Shown: in pieces, positions 17,590-25,201 of the stretch | Numbering within the stretch: the stretch's first letter is position 1 | How the letters are laid out: each line of letters opens with the position of its first letter | NCBI GenBank assembly: GCA_035556555.1 | Contig: DATMES010000035.1 | Span: forward strand, 62,001-126,000 | Source of the DNA: Frankiaceae bacterium | Lineage (GTDB): Bacteria; Actinomycetota; Actinomycetes; BP-191 | Length of the DNA stretch: 64,000 nt | Reading direction: 5' to 3' | Position numbers and translations under genes: made by a program | Notes under the pieces: generated by a model | What the model was told of the DNA's origin: nothing | Seen by the model: the letters and a program-made list of their open reading frames with translations, nothing else | Database searches by the model: none

Positions 17590-18641
17590 GTCCCGCCCTG
17601 CGCGCGGCCTCGGTCGTCGCTGCACTCGCGCTGGCCGCGTGCGGCTCGTCACCGTCGCCCCAGGCGTCACCCTCGCCCTCCGCGGCGTCTCCCACCACCG
17701 TCTCGCCGACGCCGTCACCCACGCCCTCGCCGACCCCGACGCCGTCACCGAAGCCCAAGGTCGGGCCGGTGACGATCGTGTTCGGCGGCGACGTCGACCT
17801 CGACCGCCGGGTCCGCGAGGTCATCGCGGCGCAGGGGGTGGACGCGCCATGGCGCTACCTGGCGCCGACGTTGAAGAAGGCCGACCTCGCGTTCCTCAAC
17901 CTCGAGTGCGCGATCTCGACGCGCGGCACGCCGGAGCAGAAGACGTACACGTTCCGCGGCGACCCGTCCGCTCTCGCGGGTGCCGCGCGCGCGGGCGTCG
18001 ACGTGTTCTCGCTCGCCAACAACCACACGCTCGACTACGGCTTCGACGCGTTCGCCGACACGCTGCGGCACGTCCAGGCGGCGGGCATCAAGACGACCGG
18101 CGCCGGTCGCGACCTGGCCGAGGCGATCAAGCCGGCGGTGTTCACCGTCAACGGGCGGCGGGTCGCGTTCCTCGGCCTGTCGGCGATCATCCCGCACCCG
18201 AAGTGGAAGGCCGCGCCGGGGCATCCGGGGATCGCGTACGACGACGACGCCGTCATCACGGCCGCTGTCCGCGGCGCCCGCAAGGTCGCGGACATCGTCA
18301 TCCCGTACTTCCACTGGGGGATCGAGTACACGTACCAGCCGAGCGGCGCGCAGCGGCGGGCCGCGCGCACCGCGATCCGCGCCGGCGCGACGATGGTGAT
18401 CGGCGGGCACACCCACGTGCTGCAGCCGGTCGAGGTCATGGATGGCCGGCTCGTCGCGTGGTCGATGTCGAACCTCGTGTTCCAGTCGCGGCCGGAGAGC
18501 GTCCACACGCAGCTGCTGAAGGTGACGATCAACGCCGACGGCTCCGTCGACTGGGTCACCGAGCCGTACTACATCAGCGCCGGCGTCCCTCACCCCGAGC
18601 CCGGCCGCAAGCCGCTGAAGGGCCGCGTCCCCGCCCCCTGA
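17586..18641 (+). CDS. CapA family lipoprotein (poly-gamma-glutamate-synthesis-like metallophosphatase fold)
   Basis: 351 aa from a GTG overlapping the upstream stop. A lipoprotein signal ends in LALAAC (Cys ~19), followed by a Pro-Ser-Thr linker (~20-57). The rest is a CapA/PgsA metallophosphoesterase-like domain: FGGDVDLDRRV, LNLECAIS, ANNHTLDYG, FHWGIEY and IGGHTHVLQP carry the Asp, Asn and His ligands. Family members act in capsule or polyglutamate systems, but no other capsule gene is nearby, so the role here is open. Anchored on the outer face of the membrane. Confidence 0.85.
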   Translation: MSPALRAASVVAALALAACGSSPSPQASPSPSAASPTTVSPTPSPTPSPTPTPSPKPKVGPVTIVFGGDVDLDRRVREVIAAQGVDAPWRYLAPTLKKADLAFLNLECAISTRGTPEQKTYTFRGDPSALAGAARAGVDVFSLANNHTLDYGFDAFADTLRHVQAAGIKTTGAGRDLAEAIKPAVFTVNGRRVAFLGLSAIIPHPKWKAAPGHPGIAYDDDAVITAAVRGARKVADIVIPYFHWGIEYTYQPSGAQRRAARTAIRAGATMVIGGHTHVLQPVEVMDGRLVAWSMSNLVFQSRPESVHTQLLKVTINADGSVDWVTEPYYISAGVPHPEPGRKPLKGRVPAP

Positions 18642-18644
18642 CGC

Positions 18645-18719
18645 GATGTTACCGGTGAGTACGGACTGCCACAGTCACCGCCTGAGCGTGCCTCCGAGTC
18701 CGTACTCACCGGTAACATC
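18645..18719. repeat. 75-bp inverted-repeat element, copy 1
   Basis: Perfect 23-base arms (beginning GATGTTACCGGTGAGTACGG) with a 29-base loop. Arm sequence and total length match copy 2 at 22959-23033. It lies after the CapA stop and extends into the 3' end of the converging TetR gene, whose stop codon is inside the loop. Likely a bidirectional transcript-end hairpin. Confidence 0.75.
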
Positions 18720-19406
18720 CGGCGGCGCGGCGGGGTCCGGGCGGAGCTCGTCGAGCATCCCGACGAGCTCGCGGACCATCGGGCGTACGACCGGCAGCTT
18801 GGCGACGCCGATGAGCCGCTCGACCATCGGCACGGTGCGGTCGATGAGGGAGTACGTCTTCTCGCAGTCCTTCGACGAGTCGTGCACCCAGTAGAGGATG
18901 ACGCCCATCTCGTAGAGCCAGAGCAGCTCGGGCAGGTCGGCGCGCAGGTCCTTCCCGACCCGCAGCCCCGAGCCCGCGACGACCTCGGCCATGAGCTTCA
19001 CGGCCTCGGCGCGCAGGGGCGCCGACTCCGGAGAGAACGGGGACAGGGGGCTCTCCGGGTCGGCCGCGCTGGTGAAGAGCTTCGTCGACAGGCGGCGGTA
19101 CGGCAGCGCGCTGTCGACCTTCGTCCGCAGGACCAGCGCGAGCCGGTCCTGGAAGTCCTTCACGGTGTCGAGCGCGTCGCCGAGCAGGGCCAGGTGGTCG
19201 GCGTGGTTGCGCTCGTAGAACGCGAGGATGAGCTGGTCCTTCGACGCGTAGTAGTAGTACGCGTTGCCCACCGCGACGCCCGCCTCGTCGGCGATCTGGC
19301 GCATCGTCGTCTCGGCGTAACCGCGGGTGCGGAACAGCTCCAACGCCGCGTCGAGGATGCGCTCGCGCGTCTGCTCGCCCTTGCGGGTCTTGCCCGTGGC
19401 CTCCAT
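18675..19406 (-). CDS. TetR family transcriptional regulator
   Basis: 243 aa. The N-terminal helix-turn-helix TRERILDAALELFRTRGY and TTMRQIADEAGVAVGNAYYYY is classic TetR. The ligand domain (~70-225) is helical and not assigned. The last ~14 residues (from DVTGEYG) are encoded by the right arm and loop of the inverted repeat, so the natural C-terminus was probably reset by the element. The start overlaps the stop of the DCC gene as TGATG. It most likely represses its own operon through the twin palindromes near 20242-20310. Confidence 0.88.
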   Translation of the reverse strand: MEATGKTRKGEQTRERILDAALELFRTRGYAETTMRQIADEAGVAVGNAYYYYASKDQLILAFYERNHADHLALLGDALDTVKDFQDRLALVLRTKVDSALPYRRLSTKLFTSAADPESPLSPFSPESAPLRAEAVKLMAEVVAGSGLRVGKDLRADLPELLWLYEMGVILYWVHDSSKDCEKTYSLIDRTVPMVERLIGVAKLPVVRPMVRELVGMLDELRPDPAAPPDVTGEYGLGGTLRR

Positions 19407-19762
19407 CAGGCGACGAGGTTACCGAGCGTCCTGCGGTGCCGGGACACCCACAGCACGAAGCGCTTCGCCGACGCCACCCCTCCGGGCGTCCCGAACCGCA
19501 GTGCCATGCCCCGGTACCTCCGCGTGGCCCACAGGCACATGAGCCAGCCGCGCTCCTCGTAGTAGACCTCGCCGCCGTCGCCGACGACCGTGAGCTCGTA
19601 CCGCGTCTTCTCGTGGTCGATGCCGGGGAACGCCTCCCGCGCGGCCGGGGAGCCGGCCGCGCAGAAGTAGACGGGGACGTACTTCGGCTGGTCGTTCAAC
19701 CACCCCGCGGCCTTGACGCAGAGCGGGCACGTCACGTCGTACAGCACCGTCAGGTGGCGCAC
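19406..19762 (-). CDS. DCC family thiol-disulfide-oxidoreductase-like protein
   Basis: 118 aa from a GTG. The family hallmark D-x-x-C-P-x-C is present as YDVTCPLC (Cys12, Cys15), near the start of a thioredoxin-like fold. DCC proteins are predicted redox proteins with no settled substrate. Middle gene of a three-gene operon: membrane protein (five bases upstream), DCC, TetR (overlapping). Confidence 0.75.
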   Translation of the reverse strand: MRHLTVLYDVTCPLCVKAAGWLNDQPKYVPVYFCAAGSPAAREAFPGIDHEKTRYELTVVGDGGEVYYEERGWLMCLWATRRYRGMALRFGTPGGVASAKRFVLWVSRHRRTLGNLVA

Positions 19763-19767
19763 CGGAC

Positions 19768-20223
19768 TCAGCTCGCCTTCCGCTTCGACGGTGCGGGGGA
19801 CGGGGCGGCGAACGCCGGCTCCGGCGGCTGCGGAGGCATCGCCCACGCGTTCGGCTCGACCGGCGGGGGAGCCATGCCGATCGTCGTCCGCGTGCGCAGC
19901 TTGTTGAACACGTACAGGTTGAAGAAGTGCATGCCGCCCAGCACCAGCAGGACGAAGCCGACCTTGCGCGACAGCAGCTCGATCGACTCGCCGGAGTCCG
20001 CGAGGACCTCGCCGGTCTTGAGCGCCAGCGACACGTACCCGAGGTTGATCAGGTAGAAGCCGACGACGAGCAGGTGGTTGACCGAGTCGGCCAGCTCGTC
20101 GTTGCCGTGGAAGGCGTCGACGAGGAACGTCCTGCCGTTCTTGTGCAGCGTGCGGGCGACCCACACCGTGAGACCGATGCTGATCGCGAGGTAGACCAGG
20201 TAGGTCACGACCTTGATGTTCAT
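19768..20223 (-). CDS. Small membrane protein of TetR operon
   Basis: 151 aa with about three membrane helices: residues ~5-24, ~47-68 (LLVVGFYLINLGYVSLAL) and ~86-106 (VGFVLLVLGGMHFFNLYVF). A Pro-rich, basic cytoplasmic tail follows. No family recognised. First gene of the operon, with ATG after GAGAGGACAGGGG. The promoter and both palindromic operators lie just upstream, so it is presumably the main target of the TetR protein. Confidence 0.75.
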   Translation of the reverse strand: MNIKVVTYLVYLAISIGLTVWVARTLHKNGRTFLVDAFHGNDELADSVNHLLVVGFYLINLGYVSLALKTGEVLADSGESIELLSRKVGFVLLVLGGMHFFNLYVFNKLRTRTTIGMAPPPVEPNAWAMPPQPPEPAFAAPSPAPSKRKAS

Positions 20224-20241
20224 GCCCCTGTCCTCTCGTAG

Positions 20242-20310
20242 TTGAACGTGTTCAAAACTGAGGCTAGAGGGTGCCTCGGCTGGGGTCAAGGATTTTTTGA
20301 ACGCGTTCTA
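20242..20310 (-). promoter_or_regulatory. TetR-operon promoter flanked by twin palindromic operators
   Basis: Read on the minus strand: TTGACC (20284-20289), a 17-base gap, TAGCCT (20261-20266). The palindrome TTGAACGTGTTCAA lies at the transcription start (20242-20255). A near-copy, TTGAACGCGTTCTA, lies just upstream of the -35 (20297-20310). Both share GAACGYGTTC, a typical size and symmetry for a TetR dimer. The upstream site also covers the stop codon of the dehalogenase gene. Confidence 0.7.
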
Positions 20311-21171
20311 GAAGTTGAGGACGGCCGACGCGACGGCGTCGGGCCGCATCTCCTGAAGGAAGTGGCCCGCGCCCTCGATCAGCACGAACGGCGCGGCGTT
20401 GCGCAGCCGCCGTACCCACGACTCGCCGACCTTCGCGGGGAAGATCGGGTCGCTGTCGCCGAACGCCACCGTCACCGGCCCGTCCCACGCGTCGAGCGCC
20501 TCGCGCGTGGCGAGCTGCTCGGCTGCGCCAGGGTCGTCGAGCCGAGTCGGGACGAGCCGCGGGAACGCCAGCGCACCCGCCTTGTACGTCGCGTCGGGGA
20601 ACGGCGCGTCGTACCCCGCCACGACCTCGCCGGGCAGCCAGCCGCAGGCGCGGGACAGCAGCGCGCCGACGTCGAGGTCGGTCTGCGCGCGGGCGTACGC
20701 GAGCCACGCGTCGAGCCCCGCGGACGACTCGCGGCCGCTGAACAGGCCGGTGTTGAGGATCACGATGCGCGCCACGCGTTCGGGGCGGTCCATCGCCCAG
20801 CGCAGCCCGATCGGCCCGCCCCAGTCCTGGACGACGAGCGTGACAGGCCCGAGGTCGAGCGCCTCGAGGTGCGCGGCGAGCAGGTCGCAGTGGCGGTCGT
20901 ACGTGTACCAGTCGACGTCGGCCGGCTTGTCCGAGCGCCCGAAGCCGACGTGGTCGGGCGCGACGACGCGCCGGTCGGCGGCCAGCAGCGGGGGGATGAC
21001 GTTGCGGTACAGGAACGACCACGTCGGCTCGCCGTGCAGTAGCACGACCGGCTCGCCCGCGCCCTCGTCGACGCGCGCGAGCCGCAGCCCGTCGACCTCG
21101 GTGTAGCGGGGCTCGTACGGCCAGTCAGGAAGGCCGGCGAAGCGCTCGTCGGGCGTGCGGCGTACGTCCAC
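20308..21171 (-). CDS. Haloalkane dehalogenase (HLD-I-like alpha/beta hydrolase)
   Basis: 287 aa. Oxyanion motif HGEPTWS (~46-52), nucleophile Asp in [10 protein letters not shown] (Asp116, with the halide-binding Trp117), acidic residue in FGDSDPIFP, and catalytic His in GAGHFLQE (~270). The Asp nucleophile followed by Trp is the signature separating haloalkane dehalogenases from esterases and epoxide hydrolases. The [14 protein letters not shown] cap segment fits subfamily I. Substrate range cannot be predicted. Start overlaps the RidA stop (TAGTG), so it is the last gene of that operon. Confidence 0.87.
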   Translation of the reverse strand: MDVRRTPDERFAGLPDWPYEPRYTEVDGLRLARVDEGAGEPVVLLHGEPTWSFLYRNVIPPLLAADRRVVAPDHVGFGRSDKPADVDWYTYDRHCDLLAAHLEALDLGPVTLVVQDWGGPIGLRWAMDRPERVARIVILNTGLFSGRESSAGLDAWLAYARAQTDLDVGALLSRACGWLPGEVVAGYDAPFPDATYKAGALAFPRLVPTRLDDPGAAEQLATREALDAWDGPVTVAFGDSDPIFPAKVGESWVRRLRNAAPFVLIEGAGHFLQEMRPDAVASAVLNF

Positions 21172-21629
21172 TACGACACCTCGACGACGACCTCGACCTC
21201 GACCGGGGCGTTGAGGGGGAGGACCGCGACGCCGACGGCGCTGCGCGCGTGCCTGCCCGCCTCGCCGAACACCTCGCCGAGCAGCTCGCTGGCGCCGTTG
21301 ACGACGCCGGGCTGGCCGTAGAAGCCGTCGGCGCTCGCGACGAAGCCGACCACCTTGACGACGCGGACGACGGAGTCGAGGTCGGCGACGGACGCGATCG
21401 CGGCGAGGGCGTTGAGGGCGCAGGTGCGGGCGAGGTCCTTGGCCTCCTCGGCGGTCACGTCGCTGCCGACGAGGCCCGTGCCGGTGAGCTGGCCGCCGAC
21501 CATCGGCAACTGGCCTGACGTCCAGACGAGCGAGCCGTTGCGGACCGCGGGGACGTACGCCGCCACCGGGGGCACCACGTCGGGCAGCGTGAGGCCGAGC
21601 TCGGCGAGCCGGTCGGAGACGCGGCTCAC
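21171..21629 (-). CDS. RidA/YjgF family protein
   Basis: 152 aa from a GTG that overlaps the DUF4177 stop (GTGA). It carries the longer actinobacterial form of the RidA fold, with [23 protein letters not shown] and a final beta strand [14 protein letters not shown]. The canonical catalytic Arg in the C-R-(V/I) region is not obvious: the equivalent segment reads [21 protein letters not shown]. Imine deaminase activity is therefore plausible but not certain. Middle gene of the DUF4177-RidA-dehalogenase operon. Confidence 0.82.
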   Translation of the reverse strand: MSRVSDRLAELGLTLPDVVPPVAAYVPAVRNGSLVWTSGQLPMVGGQLTGTGLVGSDVTAEEAKDLARTCALNALAAIASVADLDSVVRVVKVVGFVASADGFYGQPGVVNGASELLGEVFGEAGRHARSAVGVAVLPLNAPVEVEVVVEVS

Positions 21630-21781
21630 TGCTTGGGCCGCTTCAGGTAGGCGACGAGCTGCTCGGCGTTGGGGCCGGGGACGACCTGGACGAGCTCGTA
21701 GCCCTCGTCGCCCCAGGTGTCGAGGATCTGCTTGGTCGCGTGGACCAGCAGGGGAACGGTGACGTACTCCCACTTCTGCAT
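21626..21781 (-). CDS. DUF4177 family small protein
   Basis: 51 aa. It begins MQKWEYVTVPLL and contains WGDEGYELVQVV, the two conserved strands of DUF4177 proteins, then ends [10 protein letters not shown]. Stop and RidA start overlap by four bases. Function of the family is unknown. It is shorter than common ORF cut-offs, but the clear family match and coupling make it real. Confidence 0.85.
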   Translation of the reverse strand: MQKWEYVTVPLLVHATKQILDTWGDEGYELVQVVPGPNAEQLVAYLKRPKQ

Positions 21782-21791
21782 GGGAGCGACC

Positions 21792-22475
21792 CTACTTGCC
21801 CACCGCCACGCAGCTCGGGGTGCCCGGGTCGTAGGTCCGCTTCGAGAACGCGAGGTCCTGGCTCGTGCCGACGCCGCCGCTGCCGATCCACGTGCCGTAG
21901 CCGAGGGGCGTCGACTGGCTGACCGGACCGTTGCCGACCATCTTGAACGCGCCCGCCCGCAGGTTGTGGAGGATGCGGCCGCGGACGATCGACGCGAACG
22001 GCGTGAAGTGCCGTAGCGGCGCGGTGATCCGCACTTCCCTGCGCACGGTGTCGAACGTCACCCGGGCCGGGCCGATGCCGGTGCCGGTGTACGCGCCCGC
22101 CTCGGGGCCGGCCTCGTACTCCCCGTCGACGTGGTACACGATCCCGTCGTAGCCGTTGGCCAGCGCGTGCGCGGCCATGATGAACGTCTCCTCGCCCGCG
22201 GTGAACCAGACCTCCCACGCCCGCCCCGTGGGCGAGTCGGGGCTGGTCGCGCCGCGCATCGAGACCGTACGGACGACCGCGGTGACGTAGGTCTTGTCGG
22301 TCGCGAGGTCGGCGCTGAGGATGTCGAGGTCGTTGTCCGAGCCGACCGGGGCCACGGGGTGCATGTCGCCGCGCGGGTCCTTGACCAGCTGGCACGACCT
22401 GGGCGCCGCGCCCGCGCTGGACGACAGCAGAAGCACGCCGCCGAGGGCGGCGGCGGGGACGAGACGGCGGTGCAT
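21792..22475 (-). CDS. Exported protein of unknown function
   Basis: 227 aa from an ATG with GGAGG nine bases upstream. Signal peptide residues 1-~24 (HRRLVPAAALGGVLLLSSSAGAA). The mature part is beta-rich: DPRGDMHPV, LDILSADLATD, TAVVRTVSM, AWEVWFTAGEETFIMAAH. The D-x-x-G-D start and LDILSADL pattern recur in actinobacterial exported proteins of unknown function. No catalytic motif. Eleven bases upstream of the DUF4177 gene, so possibly in the same transcript. Confidence 0.75.
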   Translation of the reverse strand: MHRRLVPAAALGGVLLLSSSAGAAPRSCQLVKDPRGDMHPVAPVGSDNDLDILSADLATDKTYVTAVVRTVSMRGATSPDSPTGRAWEVWFTAGEETFIMAAHALANGYDGIVYHVDGEYEAGPEAGAYTGTGIGPARVTFDTVRREVRITAPLRHFTPFASIVRGRILHNLRAGAFKMVGNGPVSQSTPLGYGTWIGSGGVGTSQDLAFSKRTYDPGTPSCVAVGK

Positions 22476-22559
22476 CGGTACGGACCTCCACGACGAGGGG
22501 GGCATCCCCCGGACGTACTGACAGAGCCCGGAGGCCCTCGCGTGGTTCGGTGCTCCTCG

Positions 22560-22814
22560 CTACGCCGTCCGCCTGCGCAACAGCCGGCGCCGCTGGAGCT
22601 CGTTCAGGCCGCCCCAGATGCCGTGCGGCTCGCCCACGCTCAGCGCGTGGCCGAGGCACGCCTCCCGCACGGGGCAGCCCGCGCAGATCGCCCGGGCCCG
22701 CCCCTCGCGGGCGTCCTTCTCGGGCTTGCGTTCCATGTGGTTCGGCGCGAAGAAGTGGATCGCGTCGTCCCCGCGGCACAGCGCGGCGACGCGCCATGTC
22801 GTGTCCTCGAACAT
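22560..22814 (-). CDS. WhiB family transcriptional regulator
   Basis: 84 aa from an ATG after GGGGGG. Four Cys for a 4Fe-4S cluster: ALCRG, then CAGCPVREAC in the C-x2-C-x5-C spacing, followed by the turn motif GIWGGLNE and a basic tail LQRRRLLRRR for DNA contact. FAPNHMERKPEKD before the cluster resembles the WhiB1/WhiB2-like group more than WblA, but subgroup is not certain. Stands alone with ~80 bases to the exported protein gene downstream. Confidence 0.88.
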   Translation of the reverse strand: MFEDTTWRVAALCRGDDAIHFFAPNHMERKPEKDAREGRARAICAGCPVREACLGHALSVGEPHGIWGGLNELQRRRLLRRRTA

Positions 22815-22958
22815 TGCCGTACCCCCCAACCGCCCGCCGCTGGGATGAGGCGGACCTGCTTCTGTAGACGCGAACCGGGGTGTCCCGGTTCGCGTCCATC
22901 CGGCAGTACCTCGACGCGCCGAGATCACGGTTTGGTTGCACGGCCTGGCCGGCATCCG

Positions 22959-23033
22959 GAAGTTACTGGTGAGTAGCGACGTCGCCGTTCACCAGTTCGT
23001 GCTCGCCGTCAGTCGCTACTCACCAGTAACTTC
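22959..23033. repeat. 75-bp inverted-repeat element, copy 2
   Basis: Perfect 22-base arms (beginning GAAGTTACTGGTGAGTAGCG) with a 31-base loop. Same length as copy 1, with 15 of the first 17 arm bases identical. Located after the slipin gene, between two minus-strand genes. The shifted slipin frame terminates inside its right arm. Confidence 0.75.
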
Positions 23034-23819
23034 GGCGGGGGCAGGGGACTCAGCGCTTGTCGGTGGACGCCTTCTCGAAGAAGCGCAGGATCTCCACGGG
23101 GAAGGCATGACGAGGGTGGAGTTCTTCTCCGCCGCCACCTCGACGACGGTCTGCAGCAGGCGCAGCTGCAACGCCCCCGGGTTGGCCGACATCGCGGTCG
23201 CCGCCTCGGACAGCTTCTGCGAGGCCTGCAGCTCGCCCTCGGCGGAGATGATGCGCGCGCGCCGCTCGCGCTCGGCCTCGGCCTGGCGGGACATCGAGCG
23301 CTTCATGGTCTCGGGCAGCTGGACGTCCTTGACCTCGACCAGGTCGATCTTGATGCCCCACGGGTCCTCGGTGAGGGCGTCGATGATCGCCTTGAGCTGC
23401 ATGTTGATGGCCTCGCGGTTGGACAGCAGGTCGTCGAGGTCGCTCTGGCCGATGACCGAACGCAGCGAGGTCTGCGCCACCTGGGACGTCGCGAACAGGT
23501 AGTTCTGGACGTTGACGATGGCCTTCAACGGGTCGATGACGCGGAAGTACACGACGGCGTCGACGCGCAGCGTGACGTTGTCGCGGGTGATGCCCTCCTG
23601 CGCCGGGACGCCCATGGTGACAACCTGCATGTTGACCTTCACCATGCGGTCGACGAACGGGATGATCACGTTGAGGCCCGGCCGCTTGATCTCGGCGCGC
23701 ACGCGGCCGAGGCGGAACACGATGCCGCGCTCGTACTCCTGCACGATGCGCAGGCCCATGAGGACCAGGACCAGGATGACGATGCCGACGAACAGCAGCA
23801 GCCCGCCGATCGCGTTCAT
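23016..23819 (-). CDS. SPFH/Band 7 protein (slipin), 3' frameshift
   Basis: 267 aa as read. A membrane hairpin (~5-22) is followed by a full SPFH domain: YERGIVFRLGRV, PGLNVIIPFVDRM, GITRDNVTLRVDAVVYFRV and the coiled-coil segment AEAERERRARIISAEGELQAS. It ends in the usual slipin region LLQTVVEVAAEKNSTLVMP. There the frame changes: one missing base near 23104 replaces the expected tail FPVEILRFFEKASTDKR, still readable in the next frame with a stop at 23050, by an unrelated tail ending in the inverted repeat. Either a sequencing error or a real mutation. Cotranscribed with NfeD, its usual partner. Confidence 0.85.
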   Translation of the reverse strand: MNAIGGLLLFVGIVILVLVLMGLRIVQEYERGIVFRLGRVRAEIKRPGLNVIIPFVDRMVKVNMQVVTMGVPAQEGITRDNVTLRVDAVVYFRVIDPLKAIVNVQNYLFATSQVAQTSLRSVIGQSDLDDLLSNREAINMQLKAIIDALTEDPWGIKIDLVEVKDVQLPETMKRSMSRQAEAERERRARIISAEGELQASQKLSEAATAMSANPGALQLRLLQTVVEVAAEKNSTLVMPSPWRSCASSRRRPPTSAESPAPAEVTGE

Positions 23820-23831
23820 GTACGCCCCCTC

Positions 23832-25019
23832 CTAGATCGGCTCGACGTCGAGGACCAGCGCCTCTTCGTCGACACCCGTCACGCGTACGGGTGTCCCCGC
23901 CGCGACGGGACCATCCCATTCCAGCGCCCGTGCGCGCCAGAGGGCTCCCTCGACGAGCACGTGTCCCTGCGGGTTGAGCGTGCTGCGGACCTCGCCGTGA
24001 CGGCCGACGAGCGCCTTGCCGAGGTTGGCCGACTGGCCGCGCAGCGCGCGCAGCACGACGGTCATGATCACGCCGTAGAAGACCAGCGAGCCGACGACGC
24101 CGGTGACGATCGCCCAGAGCGCGGGCCGCAGCGCGGGGCCGTCCGAGCGCACGAGGAACCACGACCCCACGGCGAGCACCGCTGCGCCGAGCCAGGTCGG
24201 GAGCCAGAGCGTGTTGCGGCGGACGTCGTACGCCATCCCGCCGACCCCCGCGAGCACCAGCGCGAGGCCGATCGGGCTGGTGGGGAGGGCCACGAGGCCG
24301 TACGCCGCGAGCAGCACGATGGCGGCGCCGGCGTAGCCCGCGGGCCCGAACCCCGGCTGGAACGCCTCGAACACGATGGCCCCGATGCCCGTCAGCAGCA
24401 GCAGGTAGACGAGCGTCGGGTTGGTCGCGAGCGCCTGGCGGACGCGCAGGATCGGGCCGGGCGCGGCGAACCGTACGGTCACCTCGGCGGGGTCGATCGG
24501 CTCGCCGCCGGAGACGTTCGCGGCGACGAGCGCGCGGATGGCTTCGAGCAGCGTGCCCGCGCCGACCGGGGTCTGGACCGTGACGGCCGGGACAGGGCCG
24601 TCGGGGCGGTCGCCGCCGATGTTCGCCGGGTCCGGCGCGCCGATACGGGTGCCGCTTGCCTGCATCCGTACGTCGCCGGCCAGCCAGAGCCGGGTCGCCG
24701 CGCCGGACACGTGCGCGCCCCGCGGGCCGACCCACGTGCCGACGGGGACCTTCGAGTCCTCGACCGCGCGGACGAGCGAGTCGACGTCGGTCTTGATGGT
24801 GCCGGAGGAGTGCAGTCGCAGCAGCACCGCGACGTCGCCCTCGCGGGCCGCGCGGGCGAGCTCCTTCTTCAGGAAGCCGGCGTACGCCGCGTCGATGCCG
24901 CCCTCGAGCTGGACGATCGTCACGGTCGGCCCGCGCGTCTCCTGCGCGTCGGCGGGAAGGGCGGTCGCGAGGACGAGGGCGAGCAGGAGCAGCCGCAACG
25001 CGCGGCGGAAGATGACCAC
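23832..25019 (-). CDS. NfeD family membrane protein (long form)
   Basis: 395 aa. Signal peptide (~1-25), then a ClpP/SPP-like domain (VTIVQLEGGIDAAYAGFLKKEL) that lacks an evident catalytic Ser-Lys pair: the usual G-G-x-x-x-S region reads LRLHSSGTIKTDVDSL. Then about five membrane helices (~195-320) and a C-terminal OB-fold NfeD domain (GRHGEVRSTLNPQGHVLVEGALWRA). NfeD and slipin form membrane-microdomain pairs. The GTG start lies nine bases after TAGAAT, suggesting a leaderless mRNA. Confidence 0.87.
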   Translation of the reverse strand: MVIFRRALRLLLLALVLATALPADAQETRGPTVTIVQLEGGIDAAYAGFLKKELARAAREGDVAVLLRLHSSGTIKTDVDSLVRAVEDSKVPVGTWVGPRGAHVSGAATRLWLAGDVRMQASGTRIGAPDPANIGGDRPDGPVPAVTVQTPVGAGTLLEAIRALVAANVSGGEPIDPAEVTVRFAAPGPILRVRQALATNPTLVYLLLLTGIGAIVFEAFQPGFGPAGYAGAAIVLLAAYGLVALPTSPIGLALVLAGVGGMAYDVRRNTLWLPTWLGAAVLAVGSWFLVRSDGPALRPALWAIVTGVVGSLVFYGVIMTVVLRALRGQSANLGKALVGRHGEVRSTLNPQGHVLVEGALWRARALEWDGPVAAGTPVRVTGVDEEALVLDVEPI

Positions 25020-25028
25020 GATGCCGGG

Positions 25029-25034
25029 ATTCTA
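25029..25034 (-). promoter_or_regulatory. -10 box of nfeD, at edge of inverted repeat
   Basis: Minus-strand TAGAAT, nine bases before the GTG of nfeD. Its first base pair is the outermost base of the 22-base repeat arm, so the element touches the promoter. Confidence 0.4.
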
Positions 25035-25194
25035 GTGTCCCGAGTCAGAAGTTCGACGACGGCTCCTGGCCCCAGCGCACCCCTGGCGGCGTTCTCGGTC
25101 GCCCGGATAGCGCTGCTATCCGAGCTCCCCGCGGCCTTGCCAGCGGCACGCCGGACCTCAGGATCCTGCCGCCGAACTTCTGACTCGGGACACT
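25034..25194. repeat. 161-bp element with 22-bp perfect terminal inverted repeats
   Basis: Arms AGTGTCCCGAGTCAGAAGTT(CG) and its exact complement flank 117 bases, which contain a smaller palindrome GGATAGC-GCT-GCTATCC... No ORF of note inside and no obvious target duplication. It fills the gap between the GGDEF gene's stop and nfeD's start. MITE-like in form; only one copy is in this window. Confidence 0.7.
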
Positions 25195-25201
25195 GCGTGC
25201 G

